Below are positions 1-14,000 of a DNA stretch of 64,000 bases, in pieces; the stretch's first letter is position 1; every line of letters begins with the position of its first letter. This stretch comes from Opisthocomus hoazin (taxonomy: Eukaryota > Chordata > Aves > Opisthocomiformes > Opisthocomidae). The position numbers and the translations under genes are program-made. The notes under the pieces were generated by a model. The model made no database searches and was not told the DNA's origin. It saw only the letters and a program-made list of their open reading frames with translations. The stretch spans positions 50,567,682 to 50,631,681 of the forward strand of contig NC_134418.1 of the NCBI RefSeq assembly GCF_030867145.1, read 5' to 3'.

Positions 1-3000
1 GATTGGTTGGAGAGTCTTGCATAACTCTTAGGAGTCAGCTGTTTTGAAGCTGTTGCTGTGGCTGCGCTGTCTGTTTGGTAGTGAAGGTGTAGAGCAAGCT
101 GGTGTAAGTGTGAAAACCTCTACCAGTGGTGTCTGCCTGCAACAGATGCTTTGTGGCTTTTGGTTTTGGAATGACTCCGTATTAATGAGTTTAATCGTTC
201 TTTTTTTTCTTCTTATGTCATTATTCCATAAAATGCACCTCCTGAACTGGCATACTTTCTGGGAAGTTCTCAGATCAGAAATAGTGGAGCGGATGCGCAA
301 ATGTAAGAACAGAGGCACTTCCAGTGCTGTCTGTGGTAAAGTCAGCAGATCAGGCCTCCAATTTCTCATTCTGCCGATATCATGTCTTACTAAAGAGGAC
401 GCCTTAAAGATTGTGCTGACATGATTAGAAGAGAAGTCAAAGTAAAATGAAATAAAGTGCATGAATGGTAAGAACTGTAATGCAAATGATGAAAGTTCAG
501 TCATTTTAGATAACATTTTAACATGTATTTTTTTTTACAGTTTTACTAGCTTCTGCACTGTTCATCCCAAAAGGCATTTTCACAATGGTGATTAGACAAT
601 ATGCAATGAAAGATGTACAAAAATTTACCATCTTTTATGTGGCCAACTGTGAAGATTATTGTTAATTAAATAACAACAAGAAAAGGAGTGGCTGAAATCA
701 CAGTTGAACTCTATAGATCAAGCAGAAGATAAAACTTTGACAAAACCCCATGAGGAATTCTTTAAATCCCTTCAACTTTTATCTCTGCTTCTTTGCCTGG
801 AAACTAATTCATGCCTACTGGAGTTGAAATTGTGCTGGTCTGTCAGCCAGTCAGCATCTGAAAGGAGCGGTGGTATTTCAGAACTTCCTGTTTGTTTTTC
901 CTTTTGTTGGACACTACTAAAAGATGGTTGGTTTTATCTATTAAAAACTGTGTGCCATGAGTGACCCTCTTTGTACTATCACATTAGCTTTATTGGGGGA
1001 TCAAAGATAAGTGTTTTTCTGTGATTTTTAAATATTCCAGGTATGGACAGATCCTCAGCTAATACAAGAAAGATATGCAGGTGGCTTACCAGAAATTAGG
1101 ACAAATAACGCCAATGCTAATCTTATGCTAGCATGGTATTTAGCTCTTTTTCTCGTAAGATAATGGCTACATTGCCTTGAAATTGTTAATTCACAAAAAA
1201 GTGCCAGACTGCGAAGAACTATGCAGGAACTTGAAGCTGAAATTTGTAGGTGTTTGAAGGTTGTTATTGGAAAAAGTGTATGTGATTTCTAAGCTTTGCC
1301 TGTTTCTGTGTTTAAACAGTTTTCTTGGGACTTACAGGGTGGTAGGGGAGGAAATGTTTTGGTTTTGGGAATGCTGAAAGATTATACATTGCTTACCAAA
1401 GCTGTTACATATTTTCAAAATATTTCATTAAATCAGAATTTCTGGTTTTGCATTTGATGACAAAATGCTTTGGCTGAGGATAAGCGGCGTGAGTTTGTCT
1501 CAGAGCCGTTGGTACTAGCGAGGAAGTCTGTAGCCAGTCCCACTGTATCAGGTAGCACAATTTTTGGAAACCCTTTCATTGATGGATTAATAGTTCTCTT
1601 ACAAGAAAGAGGTGCTGTACCATCATGGTAAAGTACAGGGACGAGGGGGAAGCCAAATAGTTGCTGTGCTGGAAAACTGCAACCTAGAAATTATTGTTGT
1701 GACACATATGATTTCATTTGGAGACAGAATAATTATCTCCTGTCCCCACCTCTGTTTTACTCAGGAGGAAGGGCTTGAGCACTAGTGTGTTTGACAGCTA
1801 GATGACCTTTTGGTGAAATATATGGCTGCGTCAGTTCTGGTTCAACAACAGAAGGGCATGAATTCATTTAGTACCAGTATTATGCCAGAGGTCCTGATAT
1901 CCTGGCTTGATCTTGGCTTTGGTTTCCATTTGTGCTTCAGTGCTGTGCTGGGTACAAAAATGTGGGACACATCTCAGCAGTCCTGTCGGCAGAGACACGC
2001 TTTCTCATTTCAGTAGACTTTGGACTAAACCCCCATTTAATTAGTTAAGACCAGATGTTCCCCAAATTGCCTGATGTGTGCATGGCCATTAGGCAGCAGA
2101 AAACATGACAGCTTCCATCAACAAGTGCTTGAGAAGCGTTCATGTATCACTGTGGTTAGAGCATCAGTGGGTCCCGTTTTGGCTGTCTGCTGTACTGCAC
2201 AATTATTGATGCACCTCACATGAAATGCCTGGTTTCATTTTAGACTTTGGCTCTTTAATTGCAGCCTACGCTGTAATGGTGAAGTTGTGCATTATCCAGC
2301 AGGAGGGTGGGAAAACTGGACATGTGGGGTTCTGCTTAAGAGTATTTTCAGGCAAAATGAGTGCTTACTAGTGAATATTACATCCTGGTCTTCAGTAAAT
2401 CTGACCTGCAACAAGGAGGATTATGGCTGTTGGAAGGAAAAAACCCTACATGTAGAGAAAAGTGAAAGGGTTAATGTGCAGCGAATGATAAAGAAGGATT
2501 AAACACAGAAGAAAGAACACAAATGAGTACAGGGAGGTGAAAAACTTTGATTTATCCGTGTCTCACTGTGACAGCTGCTAAACAGACACTTGAAACAAAG
2601 GAAGAAGAGGAAAAGCTCAGAGAAGTTTGTGTCAAATTTATTAATAAACTTGCATTATATTCCCTGGCAGAAAAGGTCTGTGGCTATGACTGACTGTAGG
2701 GGAGAAGGAGTCAGACTGAAAACACATTTGTTTCTATTGGAGCTGTCTGCACATCTGCATTCTTGGTACAGCTATGGGCTGTAGATCTCTGCCCACAAGA
2801 GAGTGCTGTTGAGCCATCTGCTTCCATGCCAGAGACGAAGGTTCAATTTACCTTTTTTTTGAATGTAAAGCATATTTTAACCTCTGTGCTAGTTCTGATG
2901 CACAATTAAAGTTTGACTTTTTCACCAAATATTTTTTCCTCTGAAATGAGAAAATGTAAGCAAATTAAATTCAAGCGGGGTTTTTACAGTAGATAAAGAA

Positions 3001-6000
3001 ACTGCACATACACTGGCTATAGTATCCATGATATTGTACCTAGCTTATGTGTCCCTGCTTTTTCTCTTTTTACTGGAGGGGAAGAAACAAGAATCACAAA
3101 ACGACAGACAAACATGAAACAGTTTCGGTCTGATTGTAGCCAGGGCTGATCGTGCAGTGCTGCTCTGTATGCGCCGTGGCTTCCCAGGTTGTTGCAGAGG
3201 TGCTGTTGACAGAGCTCTAAACCTATCTCTGGTTGCCTGTTAGTTATTAACTAACAACTGATCAGGAAATTAAGGGAAGTCTCTGTGTAACTTTCTTACA
3301 AAGAGGTGCACGTGAAGCCTTTCGTGAGCCTGAGAAATGGCCTTCATTTAGGATACCTATATAAATAGTTTAGATTATCAAAAGACCACAGCCTGTAGCT
3401 GCTCTCATTGGAAATGTTGGCAAGTACTGCTTGTCCTTTCCTATTGGAAATAATTGCTTGGGTTGGTGTGGACCACAGAGGCATTTCATGGAGAGTTTAG
3501 CTTTATGGAGAGTTAGCCAGGCAGAAAAACCGACTGGAGACAGTGCTGGGGAAAGGAGGCATCTGGTGCCTCTGAGCTCTGTTCAACCTCAGTTCAGTTG
3601 TGCTGCAACCAAAGGAATACCATGAGAGGTTTCCTGTGCCTTATTCTTGAGGAGACAGGAGAATATCTAAATATTTCAGTGTATGGCCAGTGGTGGCTGT
3701 TTAGGTATCTTACGATAGATATTCTGATAGGGAAGTTAGCCCAAGTATTTTTAAATGTGTTGCTTTCTAAACTAATTTACTTATTGAAAAAATATTGCTG
3801 ATAAGTTATCGTGTTTATATAATATGTATGTGTGTATGCGCATATATATTACATGCTCTGGACTGAGTAATACTAGTGCATTACTTCTTCCTTCTATTTT
3901 GCCTCAAAAGAAAGAAAACTTGACTGCCTTCTGAAGGCTCCTTGTACTGAATTTGGACTGAAATTTTTATACTCTGAAAAATTAAATTTCAGCACAGCTC
4001 TTTTGACTTTAAAGCTGCCCTTCTCAGTTAGAGATCAGCAATGTCCAGAATCCTTTAAAGATTAACAAGCATCTCTTAAGATGGAGCATAATAATAAATA
4101 CATATGAGCTAATGATGAATATTTTGAAACTGAGCTATCTCCTAAGAGGTTTTTCAGTGAAAAATCACAACAAAGTGTAGCATATCGTTAAAAACATTTA
4201 AAAAATCACAGAAAGACTAAGTTAAAAGTCCTTCTATGTGTTCTTTTTAGCCTGTTGCTTGGTCAGCTCTGCGTCTAAAAACAAGTTCAAGAGCCATACA
4301 GACTACATGGTTTCACAGTTTATCTTATACACTAGTCCACAGTCCCCATCATCAATGTTTTATCTCACATAGAAGGAATTCTGTCTACTTGCACTTCATA
4401 ATTCCTTTATTTTATTGCATGGCGTTTCCCAGTCCTTCAGCAATCTTGATTTGTCAAAACCATATATTGGTTTTTCAAAATATTGCAGCTCTTTATTTTT
4501 TGACCTATCTTTATTAAATGCTGTACTGAACATATTAGTGTATGATTTTCATGAAGCCTGAGAAAAGAATGAGTGCCAGCCAGGACTCTTTGTCGCCTGA
4601 ATGTATGGACATGAGTCGCACTTACAGTGTGTGGGAGCTGACTCCAAAATGGGCCACGGCTCTGATGAGGCTGCTCATGTGCTGCTGCTAAATCAGGCTT
4701 TTGTCTTTCGATGTGTGATGCAGTTCATGTATTAAAGACTCTCATCCTGTCTCCTGTGAGCTGCTGTGCTGGACAGTGTCATGTTTGACCACATTGCCTA
4801 CATAAGCTGAAATTAAATGTTTAAAAAGAGAGAGAGAAATAAACATCATTCCCAGCTGGGGAACATTTGACTCCCGTTGGGGAGGAGCTATTTTAAAGCT
4901 CAGACTGAGGGATGGCTATTTTTGCCTTTCAGCCAGGCAGACTCAGCTAATAGTCTATATTGTTCAAAATGTTTTGTTGACCAAATTCTTAAAAATAATA
5001 AGGAAAAAAGAACAGGAAAAGTCTTTAAACAAGCAAGAGGTAGACATGGCTCTAAGCTGCAAAGATCTTATCTGTACCTGAACCCTTCTGTAGTTTGAGG
5101 CTGCAGAGATGTGCTTTGTCTCGCCTTATTGTTCAAGTGGGCATTTGCTTTAATAATGAGACACAGAGACAGAGGTCAGTGTGGGTATTTTAAGGGCAAT
5201 TCTCCTGAAAGTACTCATGTTGCACAAGTCATGCGATCTCGAAGTGCAGCTCAGGAGATGGCAGTTATTTCACTTCGTCATTTTGGGGACACAGTGCAGC
5301 TATAGGCTTTCGGAAAAGCCTAACGCAAAGCAGGCAGTTATGCAGCAGAGACTGCTGTCCAAATCGTGTCAGATGTTGTTGTGCCTCGTCTACCTTGTTC
5401 CTGATGTTTCCCTGAGTACTTGCCTTAAGACTGTTTGTGTAGATGGATTTAAGTCTTGGGGTGGGGAGTCAAACGTGTTTCATATTACAGATGGATGCCA
5501 TTTCGTTCAGTATTGGACCCAACTGCCATGTGAAGCTGCTCTGCAGCTTTTTGGGAAAACCATGAAACAAATGTAAGTGGAGAAACAAGCCATATCTGCT
5601 TGTGATGGGGAAGTTGATGTAGAATGCATGTCAAGACTCACAAAAGAGTTTGTCAAGACTGTTTATTTAATAAGTACTGGGATCTTTGGTGAAGACAAGC
5701 AGCAAAGCCTTTCTCTGTAAGGAGACATAAAAATTGTACCCCATTGCACTTAATCTGTTCCTCGTTGATTCAGGAACAGCATGGCTTTAGCCTGGAGTAT
5801 CGACATCTCCTGTCATGGTCCTGGTTCTGCTGCTAATACTCCATATAGCCTGTAAGTGGCTTATTTCAGCTCTAATGCTGGCTCCCTCTTGCTCAGGTAT
5901 CACAAAAAACAAGTATGGTTTTGCATAGCCACACAAACCCTGCCGTGCTCCTGGGCCCCCCTTAGCCTGCCTCCAAGGCAGCATTTCACGGAGATTCCCT

Positions 6001-9000
6001 TGCTGCTGGGAGCTCTGGGTTGGGAGCTCTTGGGTTTTTTTCACTTGGCTGAGGGCAGCTAGACATTGCGCTGGAGCGGGCAGCTGCTCTCAGGGATTTG
6101 CAGGGCACAGGAGTGTTTTAATATCCCCCATGGCATTGTGCCCTCAGATTCCGCCCTGGATGACTGTTCCCTCTTCCCTCAGGTTTTTCCTTTGCTGCAT
6201 GCACCCTCAGCTTTGTGCAATTGCCTCTTCCTCAAATACAAATAAATACCGAGGAGTGTGTGTTTTTCATGAAAGCGTGAAGGTCAGGCTCCTATCAAAT
6301 CTGCCATCTGTGTGTGAGATGTCTTGCTGGTTACAGCCTCTCGAAAGACAAAGAAGTGTCTGTGGGTGGGTGTAATGTCTGTTGTTCAGCAAGCGATGGG
6401 TTCAAAAATACCACTTGTGAATTACCTGATGGGAGCAGTTTTAGAAGGCAGTCCGTGCCCGGCATATTTTATTTCTCTGGTGGGAAAGGCATTTGAACAG
6501 ATGTTTATTTCAAAATGAAATTAACTAAACATGAAGGAATGGGCTGCTGAGAGGAGATAAATACCTTGCAGACTCGGGCAGCATCAGTGTTAGAGTGGTT
6601 GATGTTTTTCATTGCAGTCTCAATGCCTCTTTGGGGTAGTTCGGGTCACTGGATTTGTGCTGAGGAGAGGGGATCAAAGGGGCAATAAGATGGGGTGAGC
6701 TGGGAGGGGAATGGGCAGGCAGATTGCTTTTCACAGGGTGACAGGGACCTTCTGGCGAGGAGAGAAACAATCTTGCATCAAGATGTCCATCATCTCTAGC
6801 TCCCCCAGCACCAGAAACGCAGAAGGCATCTACATGGGCTGTTTCCCCTTTAGGCAAAGGTTTGTGGTTAGTGAAGGCTCGATGTAGTTGAGCTGGTTTA
6901 GGAGGTGCGTCTGACTGGTCCTGCCTTGGATTTTTACACAAATCCATCTCACCTCTTTTATATGGGTTCTAAGTTATTTCTTGAGTGAAGGCTCTGTGGA
7001 TGACTCCAGATGGTTGTGTTTACTCTAGACATTCAAAATGTGTCCCACATAGTACAACTTTGATTTTTATTTATTTAATTTTCTTGTTATTTACTTTTAT
7101 TTAAAGAGCTTTGTTCGATCATTTCCTTGTCGTTGGAGAAACTCCTTGGTAAATTATACAGTACTGTTAGAAGTGTTTCCATTGCCTTTTCCCTAAATGA
7201 AGTAAAGATAAGGGAGAAGAGCATTCTTTTGACGGGCCTCTATTTATATGTCTGTTTCAGTACATTTTATTAAAAGGGTTTTAGACATCTGTGTTTTAAT
7301 GAAAGACTGGTATTCATTTCCAAGTACCCTTCTCTAGTGCTGCAGCAATGACTTCCTGTCTTGAACGAGTTATACTAATTTCAGTGCTGAAAAGCCAAAA
7401 ATAGCTGTGGGGAGAGGAATCAAATTATAGTTTTGCCATGGGATGAGGTGGTGGGAAGGATTCTGCACCTTCTCCCTGCGTGGGCACCGGGTGCCTGTCT
7501 CCCAGTGCTCAGAGGGAAGCAGGACCCAAACTGGGAGCAAATAGAGCACTGTGCAGAGGCACCACTTTGCAGGGAGCTGTGACTGTTGCCTGCCTTCCCC
7601 CAGAAATTCAGCTCCTGAGGTCCACAGACAGAAAAAAACCAGCTTGTCAGCAGCACCACACATTGTAGAGCAAGAACTCCACGGCCGTTGCACAAAAGGA
7701 GAGAAAGAATGCATAATAATTTGTTTATATATTTTTATATATATATTTATAGAATGTTCCTACATGTAAAATTCTCAGTAATACTATACATTTGCTAGTT
7801 TCTTTGTTACCCCTAAAGCCAGAAGCACCAGGCCCAAGCATTGGTGAGCTGTGTGTAGTTGAGGGGTCTGCAGTGCCCAGCATGTGCCCATGTCTTGCCC
7901 CCAATACCTGTGCCCCTCCGTGCTGCATCCCGCATCTCCATCACGGCAGCATTTCCCTACGCTGCGCTGGAGTCATGGCTGTAAGCACCTGGTCAGCTAC
8001 AGAAACGGCCATTGCAGCCAAACCTGGTAAAACGCATGCTGCAGGCAGGTCAGGGAAAGCTCAGACAGAGCGAGTCTGGCTGGCATCAGTCCCCAGTCTG
8101 CACCAGCTCCGCAGAGAGCTTACGACTGCCACGAGCAACAGCGATGCCGTGCTGTGGGGCTGCCCTGGTGCAGCACACAGCCGGCATGGGCTGGTTTTTG
8201 CTGATGGATCTATGCTGGGAAAGGGCTTTTCTTGAAAAGGTCACAAAAGTAGGTGTTTTTTGATGAGGCCTGTTTGAGCATGTTTGCGTTCATGCTCAGC
8301 CAGCTTTCATTAGCTTTATTTTGGGTTTTGGTTTCATTAAAAGGAAAAAAAATGGGAGAAGGATCAAAATGAAACCTCCCTTTATTCCATTTATTTTTCA
8401 GTTGTGTGACTAGGAGTTGGAGGGAACGGAAAGATTTGAACTTACCTGCTGGAGCACATTAGTCATATGAAGAGATGATGGCTGTGGGCATGGGCAAAAT
8501 TTGTGGGCTGGGTAGTGAAGTGCTTAAGCCCACAATGCTGAGAGAAGTACGGGTGAGATGGATCAGGTTTTGTGATTCTGGACCAACTTCTTCATTGGGG
8601 AGTGCCTAGCTGCTGCTGAAGGCAGAGGATGCCCTGGTGTGTAAGCTGGGGTGATGCTTCCAGGGATCCTCCTGCTCCTGCTCCGTGCAGCTGGGCGGAT
8701 GGAGGAAGTCCTTTCATGGCTCTGCATTCCCAGTTGAGCTGCTTCTGGAGGGGTGCCTGGCGGAAGACAGAGGTGGCGATGCCGCTTCCTTATAGAAAGC
8801 CACCCACTATACTGTGTAATTACCTCTGGGCAGAGCAGGGCTGCTCCGGCAGCACAGGCACCTTGCAGTTGGCATACGTGACTTGAGAAGGCAGGGCAGT
8901 GCCGGAGCTTGCAGACATTTCAAGAGGCGCAAATACTAGAAACCCTCAGGAAAGATTTGTCAATGAGAAGCCCTGAAGTTACTAAAAAAAAAAAATTGCA

Positions 9001-10671
9001 GGGGAGTGTTGTGTACCTGCTCCAGCTGTGGGACTGCACAGGTTGGGAACAGGCAGCAGTTCTTGACCCTGCTTCCCCAGCCAGCACCTTGCCTGCATTT
9101 GCGTCAGTCTTCCCTGCTTGGTTATTAAACATATCTTCACATCTTTTTGTTTGTGACTGGTTATGCAAAAGTGTGAATTCTGTGCATGAAGGTAATTGCT
9201 TACCCAGAATTCATTTCCTACAAGCATTTTTTTAATATTTCTGCTTGCATTGTCTCCTGTGCAATATTCTTCTGTGGGTTCAGCATGCAGAAAAAAAGCG
9301 TTGTGTGACAAGAGGGGTTACGTATGTAACTCTTTGAGATGTACCATTGTATTCAGCTGGAAGTTTAACAGAGTGTGAGTAGACTTGTCCAGCAGAATTA
9401 GTCTGTTGTGTAAGATTTCAGTCTGTCATTTACAGTACGCTCATTTAATTTGATTGATAAAGAGTTACAAAGAACAACTGGAGGGGGTAAGCTTTGTGCA
9501 TGAATAGATCAAACAGCGAAGAGTGTTAAAGTCACCATGTTGCTGAGAGAGAACAGTTGATCCAGCCATATAACTGGTATCAGAATCAGGTAAACTGGTG
9601 AATAAATAGGAGATCTTATAAATCTAGGTGTTAAAAGCAGTAAGATTCAATTCCTATTGCAGTCCCTGTGAATGCGGAGCAGAAACGCAGATTCTTGTCT
9701 CAGGATTGGGGGTGGCTGCTGTCAAGTGCTGGGGTGATGTTCCTGAGTTGCCTTTTAGTATGCTGCCGGTGCACTGTGCCTCCCTGGGAAATGCACACCA
9801 GCGCTTTGGCTGTGAGTCGAGTGCTTCTACAGGTTTGTCACGTACAGCCCCACATGTTGTTTTCAGGAGAAGTATTTCCATTTAATCATTCCATGTTTTT
9901 CTTTGTTCCTCTGACATTCAAAACAGTTTCACCACACCCCCCAGTATTTATACATTCTTTTAGGAACTAAGGAAAACCAAGAAACATCTAATTTGATTTA
10001 ATACTTATTTCTTACTGAAAGTGGTTTAATGTAAGCATATAGATTCCTATATAATGTAGAATAACTTCTATGGTATTTTTATTATACAGACCCTTATACA
10101 ATATAGAATGTCATGAAAGATGTGGCTATAGGACTCATGTAATAATAGAGTTAGATTATCATCAAAGTGAATAGGATTTGCCGAAAGACCTGTGAAATGC
10201 CTTTAGGGTTTGCTAAGCATTTGGCATTGGGAATGAGGCAGTTCCTGATGAATCGGAGAAACACTGTGCCTTTCTGGCTGGTGAGGGCAGAAGGGCAGCG
10301 ATGGGGCTCCTCTGCTACTGCAAAGCTGTAGGCGTCATGTCTGCCTACAGAGTTGATGGGTAAGCAAGGACACATCTGGATTCCTCCTTCCTCCTCCATC
10401 CTTCATACTCCAAGGAAGCAGGCAACTTCGGACTTTCTATTCTGCTGCCTCTTCTGCCCTGAGCATCATTTCCCAGAAGGTCTGACTCCCTTCTCTGTCA
10501 TGGGATGAGCAATTTGGCTGTGCACGGCATGGGTGCTGTGCTGAACAAGATCAGATCAAAGGGAAACTCACCCGGTGGGTGATGTGGTCCCACATTTGGG
10601 CTTGGGTTGGGTTTTGAACAATGAATGTTTAATTACTTTGTATGCATGGGAGAAAATTTGCATATAAAGGA
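1..10671. other. Intergenic DNA left of DMP1, no gene recognised
   Basis: This stretch is AT-richer than the SIBLING genes further right. Open frames in it are short, overlap on both strands, and show no signal peptide, domain or splice pattern that I recognise. Short low-complexity patches occur, for example a T/A-rich run with TATATATAT near 7727-7752 and an A-run near 8985-8997. In mammals SPARCL1 and DSPP lie on this side of DMP1. I see neither the acidic SPARCL1 exon, nor its cysteine-rich SPARC domain, nor a Ser-Asp repeat. Small untranslated or signal-peptide exons of SPARCL1 on the minus strand could be present and would be missed by eye. Confidence 0.6.
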
Positions 10672-11005
10672 ATTATAGAATGATTAAGGTTGGAAAAGAC
10701 CTCTAAGATCATGAAGTCCATGGCATCACCACCATGCCCGCTAAACCATGTCCTGATGTCCCACATCTACACGGTTTTTGAACACCTTCAGGAATGGTGA
10801 CTTCACCATTTCCCTGGGCAGCCTGTTCCAATGCTTCACAACTCTTTCAGTAAAGAAATTTTTCCTAATATCCAATCTAAACCTCACCGATGCAACTTGA
10901 GGCCATTGCCTCTTGTCTTATCGGTAGACTGACACCCACCTTACTACAACCTCCTTTCAGGTAGTTGTAGGGAGCGATAAGGTCTCCCCTCAAATAGGTG
11001 TTCTT
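10672..11005 (-). mobile_element. CR1 LINE fragment, 5'-truncated, reverse orientation
   Basis: The plus strand begins with a TATAGAATGATTAAGG-like stretch, then GGTTGGAAAAGACCTCTAAGATCAT, followed by the GCCTGTTCCAATGCTTCAC and CTAATATCCAATCTAAACCT blocks that mark the reverse complement of the 3' end of chicken repeat 1. Only about 330 bp of the 3' end remains, which is the usual result of incomplete reverse transcription. The match fades after the GATAAGGTCTCCCCTC block near 11000. It carries no coding capacity. The right-hand limit is approximate. Confidence 0.9.
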
Positions 11006-14000
11006 GACTGTTGGAAAGCGCTTCTGTTGTCCCAGAGATTTAATATCTTCTGTCTTGCTTTTATTTTCTATGGTTGTATTGGTTGAGACTTCTCTGTTTT
11101 GGGGGGTTTTCTGGGTTGTTTGAGTTTTGGTAGTGTTTTATTTTGGGTTTTTTTTGTTGTGTTTTTTCTTTTTTAAAGTTATTATAATTTTGAAGATTAA
11201 AAGAAAGATGACTAAGGCCAAGGAAAAGCATGTTTTTAGCACTAGGGGAGAGCATCTCAGCTCAAGCATTTTGGGGATTTAGCTCATTGCAAGCTGGAAA
11301 AACTTGGATTTATCATCCCAAGCCAGACCAAGGGTCTGGTAACCCTCTTTACAGTGGGACCTGGGGCAGGACACACCTGCAAGGAGTGTGCAGACCTTGT
11401 CATGACAGATGATGCTTTGATGATGGGGCAGGCTTTCCACTCACAGGGTTAGTCAGTGATGGGGACCATCTTTCTCTGTTGTTCTCTGAAGGAGGTGTGT
11501 GCTCTGTGCACCCAGAAAGCTGACCGAAGGCTGGGCTGCCCCAGCTCACAGCTGCTCAACATCTTCACGGGATGAAGTTTGTAGTGGAGAAAACGCTGCA
11601 AGCGGTCTTCTGTCCTTTGGAGGTATGAGCCAAATTGCTGCTGGTCTCCTCCTCAGGATTCCATTGGCAGTGTCTATACAGCTTTTCCAGGCTCCCAGGG
11701 GACTGTGGTATTTCTTCCTGTCCAGCTACATTGAGCAGCAATAAATTTCGACTAAGTGAGCCGTAATGACAGTGCAGGAACCAGATGAGTGCTGACCACC
11801 CTTCAGGAGCAGGATCTGGTTCTCAGTACAGATGTCTTCATCGCTTGAGCTGCTAACCTTGCCCTGACTTCTCTGCGTACTCTGGGCAGCCTGTGCCTCC
11901 GCATCACCTGTTTGCACTCATGCAGTCCCTATTACACACAAACGTTTCAATCAGTCACTTCCTTCTGATGGTATTTTTTTTCCCTCCAACAAGAAGTGAG
12001 AGTACTGTGAAACGTGTATAGACATCTGATAGGCACGCACAACACAGCTGGCCGTATTTCAAACCTGCAACTTGGAGCAGGTCACCCCAAGCTGCCAGTT
12101 GATGCGAGGGCAAAGCCAGCCCCAGCTCTTTGCTGTATTTTATTTCCTGAGAGCACTGACATTGCACTGCTTTGCTGGTGTCTGACACAGATCTCTGCAA
12201 TTCCAGTTGGAGTGGGGGTGAGTGCAGGGAGATGGCTGGAGAGGGGCTTTCCTGTCAAGGCTCTGTTATCATTCCATTTCCAGCTTGAGGTTGGCAAATA
12301 CTTACTGCTCCCACCTCCCAAGGGACTGACTTCTGAGCAGAGAATGATTGCAGAAGATGATGTACTCTGAATGAAGTTTTAGGAGCTGTAATTACCCATT
12401 GCTGTCGCTATGATTACTGCTGTAAGTGCTGAGCTATTGACAGTCCAGCCGCACGGGGCTGCCTGGTGCCGGTGCCAGCAGTGTCAATACGGGTCCCTGC
12501 TGCGGGGCAGAGCCAGGCATCTGTCCCTGCCCTTATTTTGACCGAGGGCAGAAAGCTGTGGTGGTGCCTGTGTGCAGGAAGACATGTTAGAGCTGACAGT
12601 AACCAGAGAGAAAGTAGGCACCTGGTCCACAGCTGATGAAATCGTGGCCTCAAATTAACGAATTCAGCCAAGCTGGCTGATGAATGTGGATTTATAGTCC
12701 CTGAGAATCTGGTCACATATATCTGGTAGAAATGGCACAAGGCACCTGCCGAGTCATGATTTCCAGTTGCAGTGGGCACAATGCGAATACCAACTATTGC
12801 TCCATGCGTTTTGCTTAGGCAACAGGTAGAAGCGCAAGCTGCAAAGTAGCACAGAACAGATACAACATCTGTGAGCCTTCATCCAAATGGACCATCAGGG
12901 CAATGTGCTGGCTTTGTGGCTCCCTTGCCCAGAAGAGGCTGGAGCCGTGTGCGTGGAGATGGTGGAGAGGAGGGATGGGGGCTGTGGAGGGACCAGCCTT
13001 GTCCTGTCCCCAGAAACGTAGGTCCAAGGGGCTGAGCAGCCTCCACTTGTACCTCCCAGCTGCTGCAGGCATTTGGGAAGGGGCTTTTGCATGTTATGGT
13101 TGAGTGTGCTCAAAAAAAAGCAGTGGCAATAGACCATACCCAATTGTTCACAAGTAGTACTTTTGGCTCCCATAAAAGAAATGGAGCTGGCACCTGTAGG
13201 CAAGCACTTCTTGCATCTGGAAAAAGTAATCACGTCATTACTGTTATAGTTGTTTCTAACTTCAAAAGTTAATTGCTTATCTCTGCAGGGAGCCCAGTCT
13301 GCCAGGCGGGGTCCTTACTGTCCAGCCCATCTGCCTACAGCCTCCAGGAGAGACGGGGTTACCACACAGGTCTAGTTCTGACAAGCATCTCTGCGTGGCA
13401 TTTTCTTCTGAGGGGAAAAACATTTCACGAAGAGCCTGGAGCCCAATGCTCAGAGGAGGGTAGTATAAAAATGCTAGAAATCGAAGTGAAGGGAGTGTGG
13501 CATGCGAGGTGGGGAGAGAGGGCTTTCAGGAACTTGCGTTGCATGTGTGTTGGGAAAGAGCATGGTACATCTTGTTGGTAGGACAAGATTAGCATGCTGG
13601 TTGAATTCCTTTGGCAGTGTTATGGAGACTTCAAACAGTCTGCAATGTATTTCATCCTGAAATAGGGCAAATGATTGGTGCCTTAAAAGTGCTTGTTTTC
13701 TCTGGCTGTAAAGGAAATTCCATGGTAGACACCTAAGGGTGGGTTAACGATCCTACCCTGGGCTGTTGGGGGGCACGGGGAGAGGGCTGTTGGTCTTGTG
13801 CAGGGGTCTGTAGTGTTGGGGGTGGGCTTGTGTGTCCATTATTCAGGGTTCTGGGACTCAGGCTCCTATGATGTGTTTTTTTCCAGTGAGGAAAAGTAGC
13901 AAATTTTAAAGGCTTAGCATAAACCAAACTTGTGCACGCCTCCGCACTGTGAAAAACGTGACGGTAACTTCCATCTGCCGTATATCACAGCATTTGTAAC

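Noticed and set aside
7792-8235. 147-codon plus frame in the left intergenic region
   Set aside because: No domain, signal peptide or flanking splice pattern, and overlapping frames exist on both strands.
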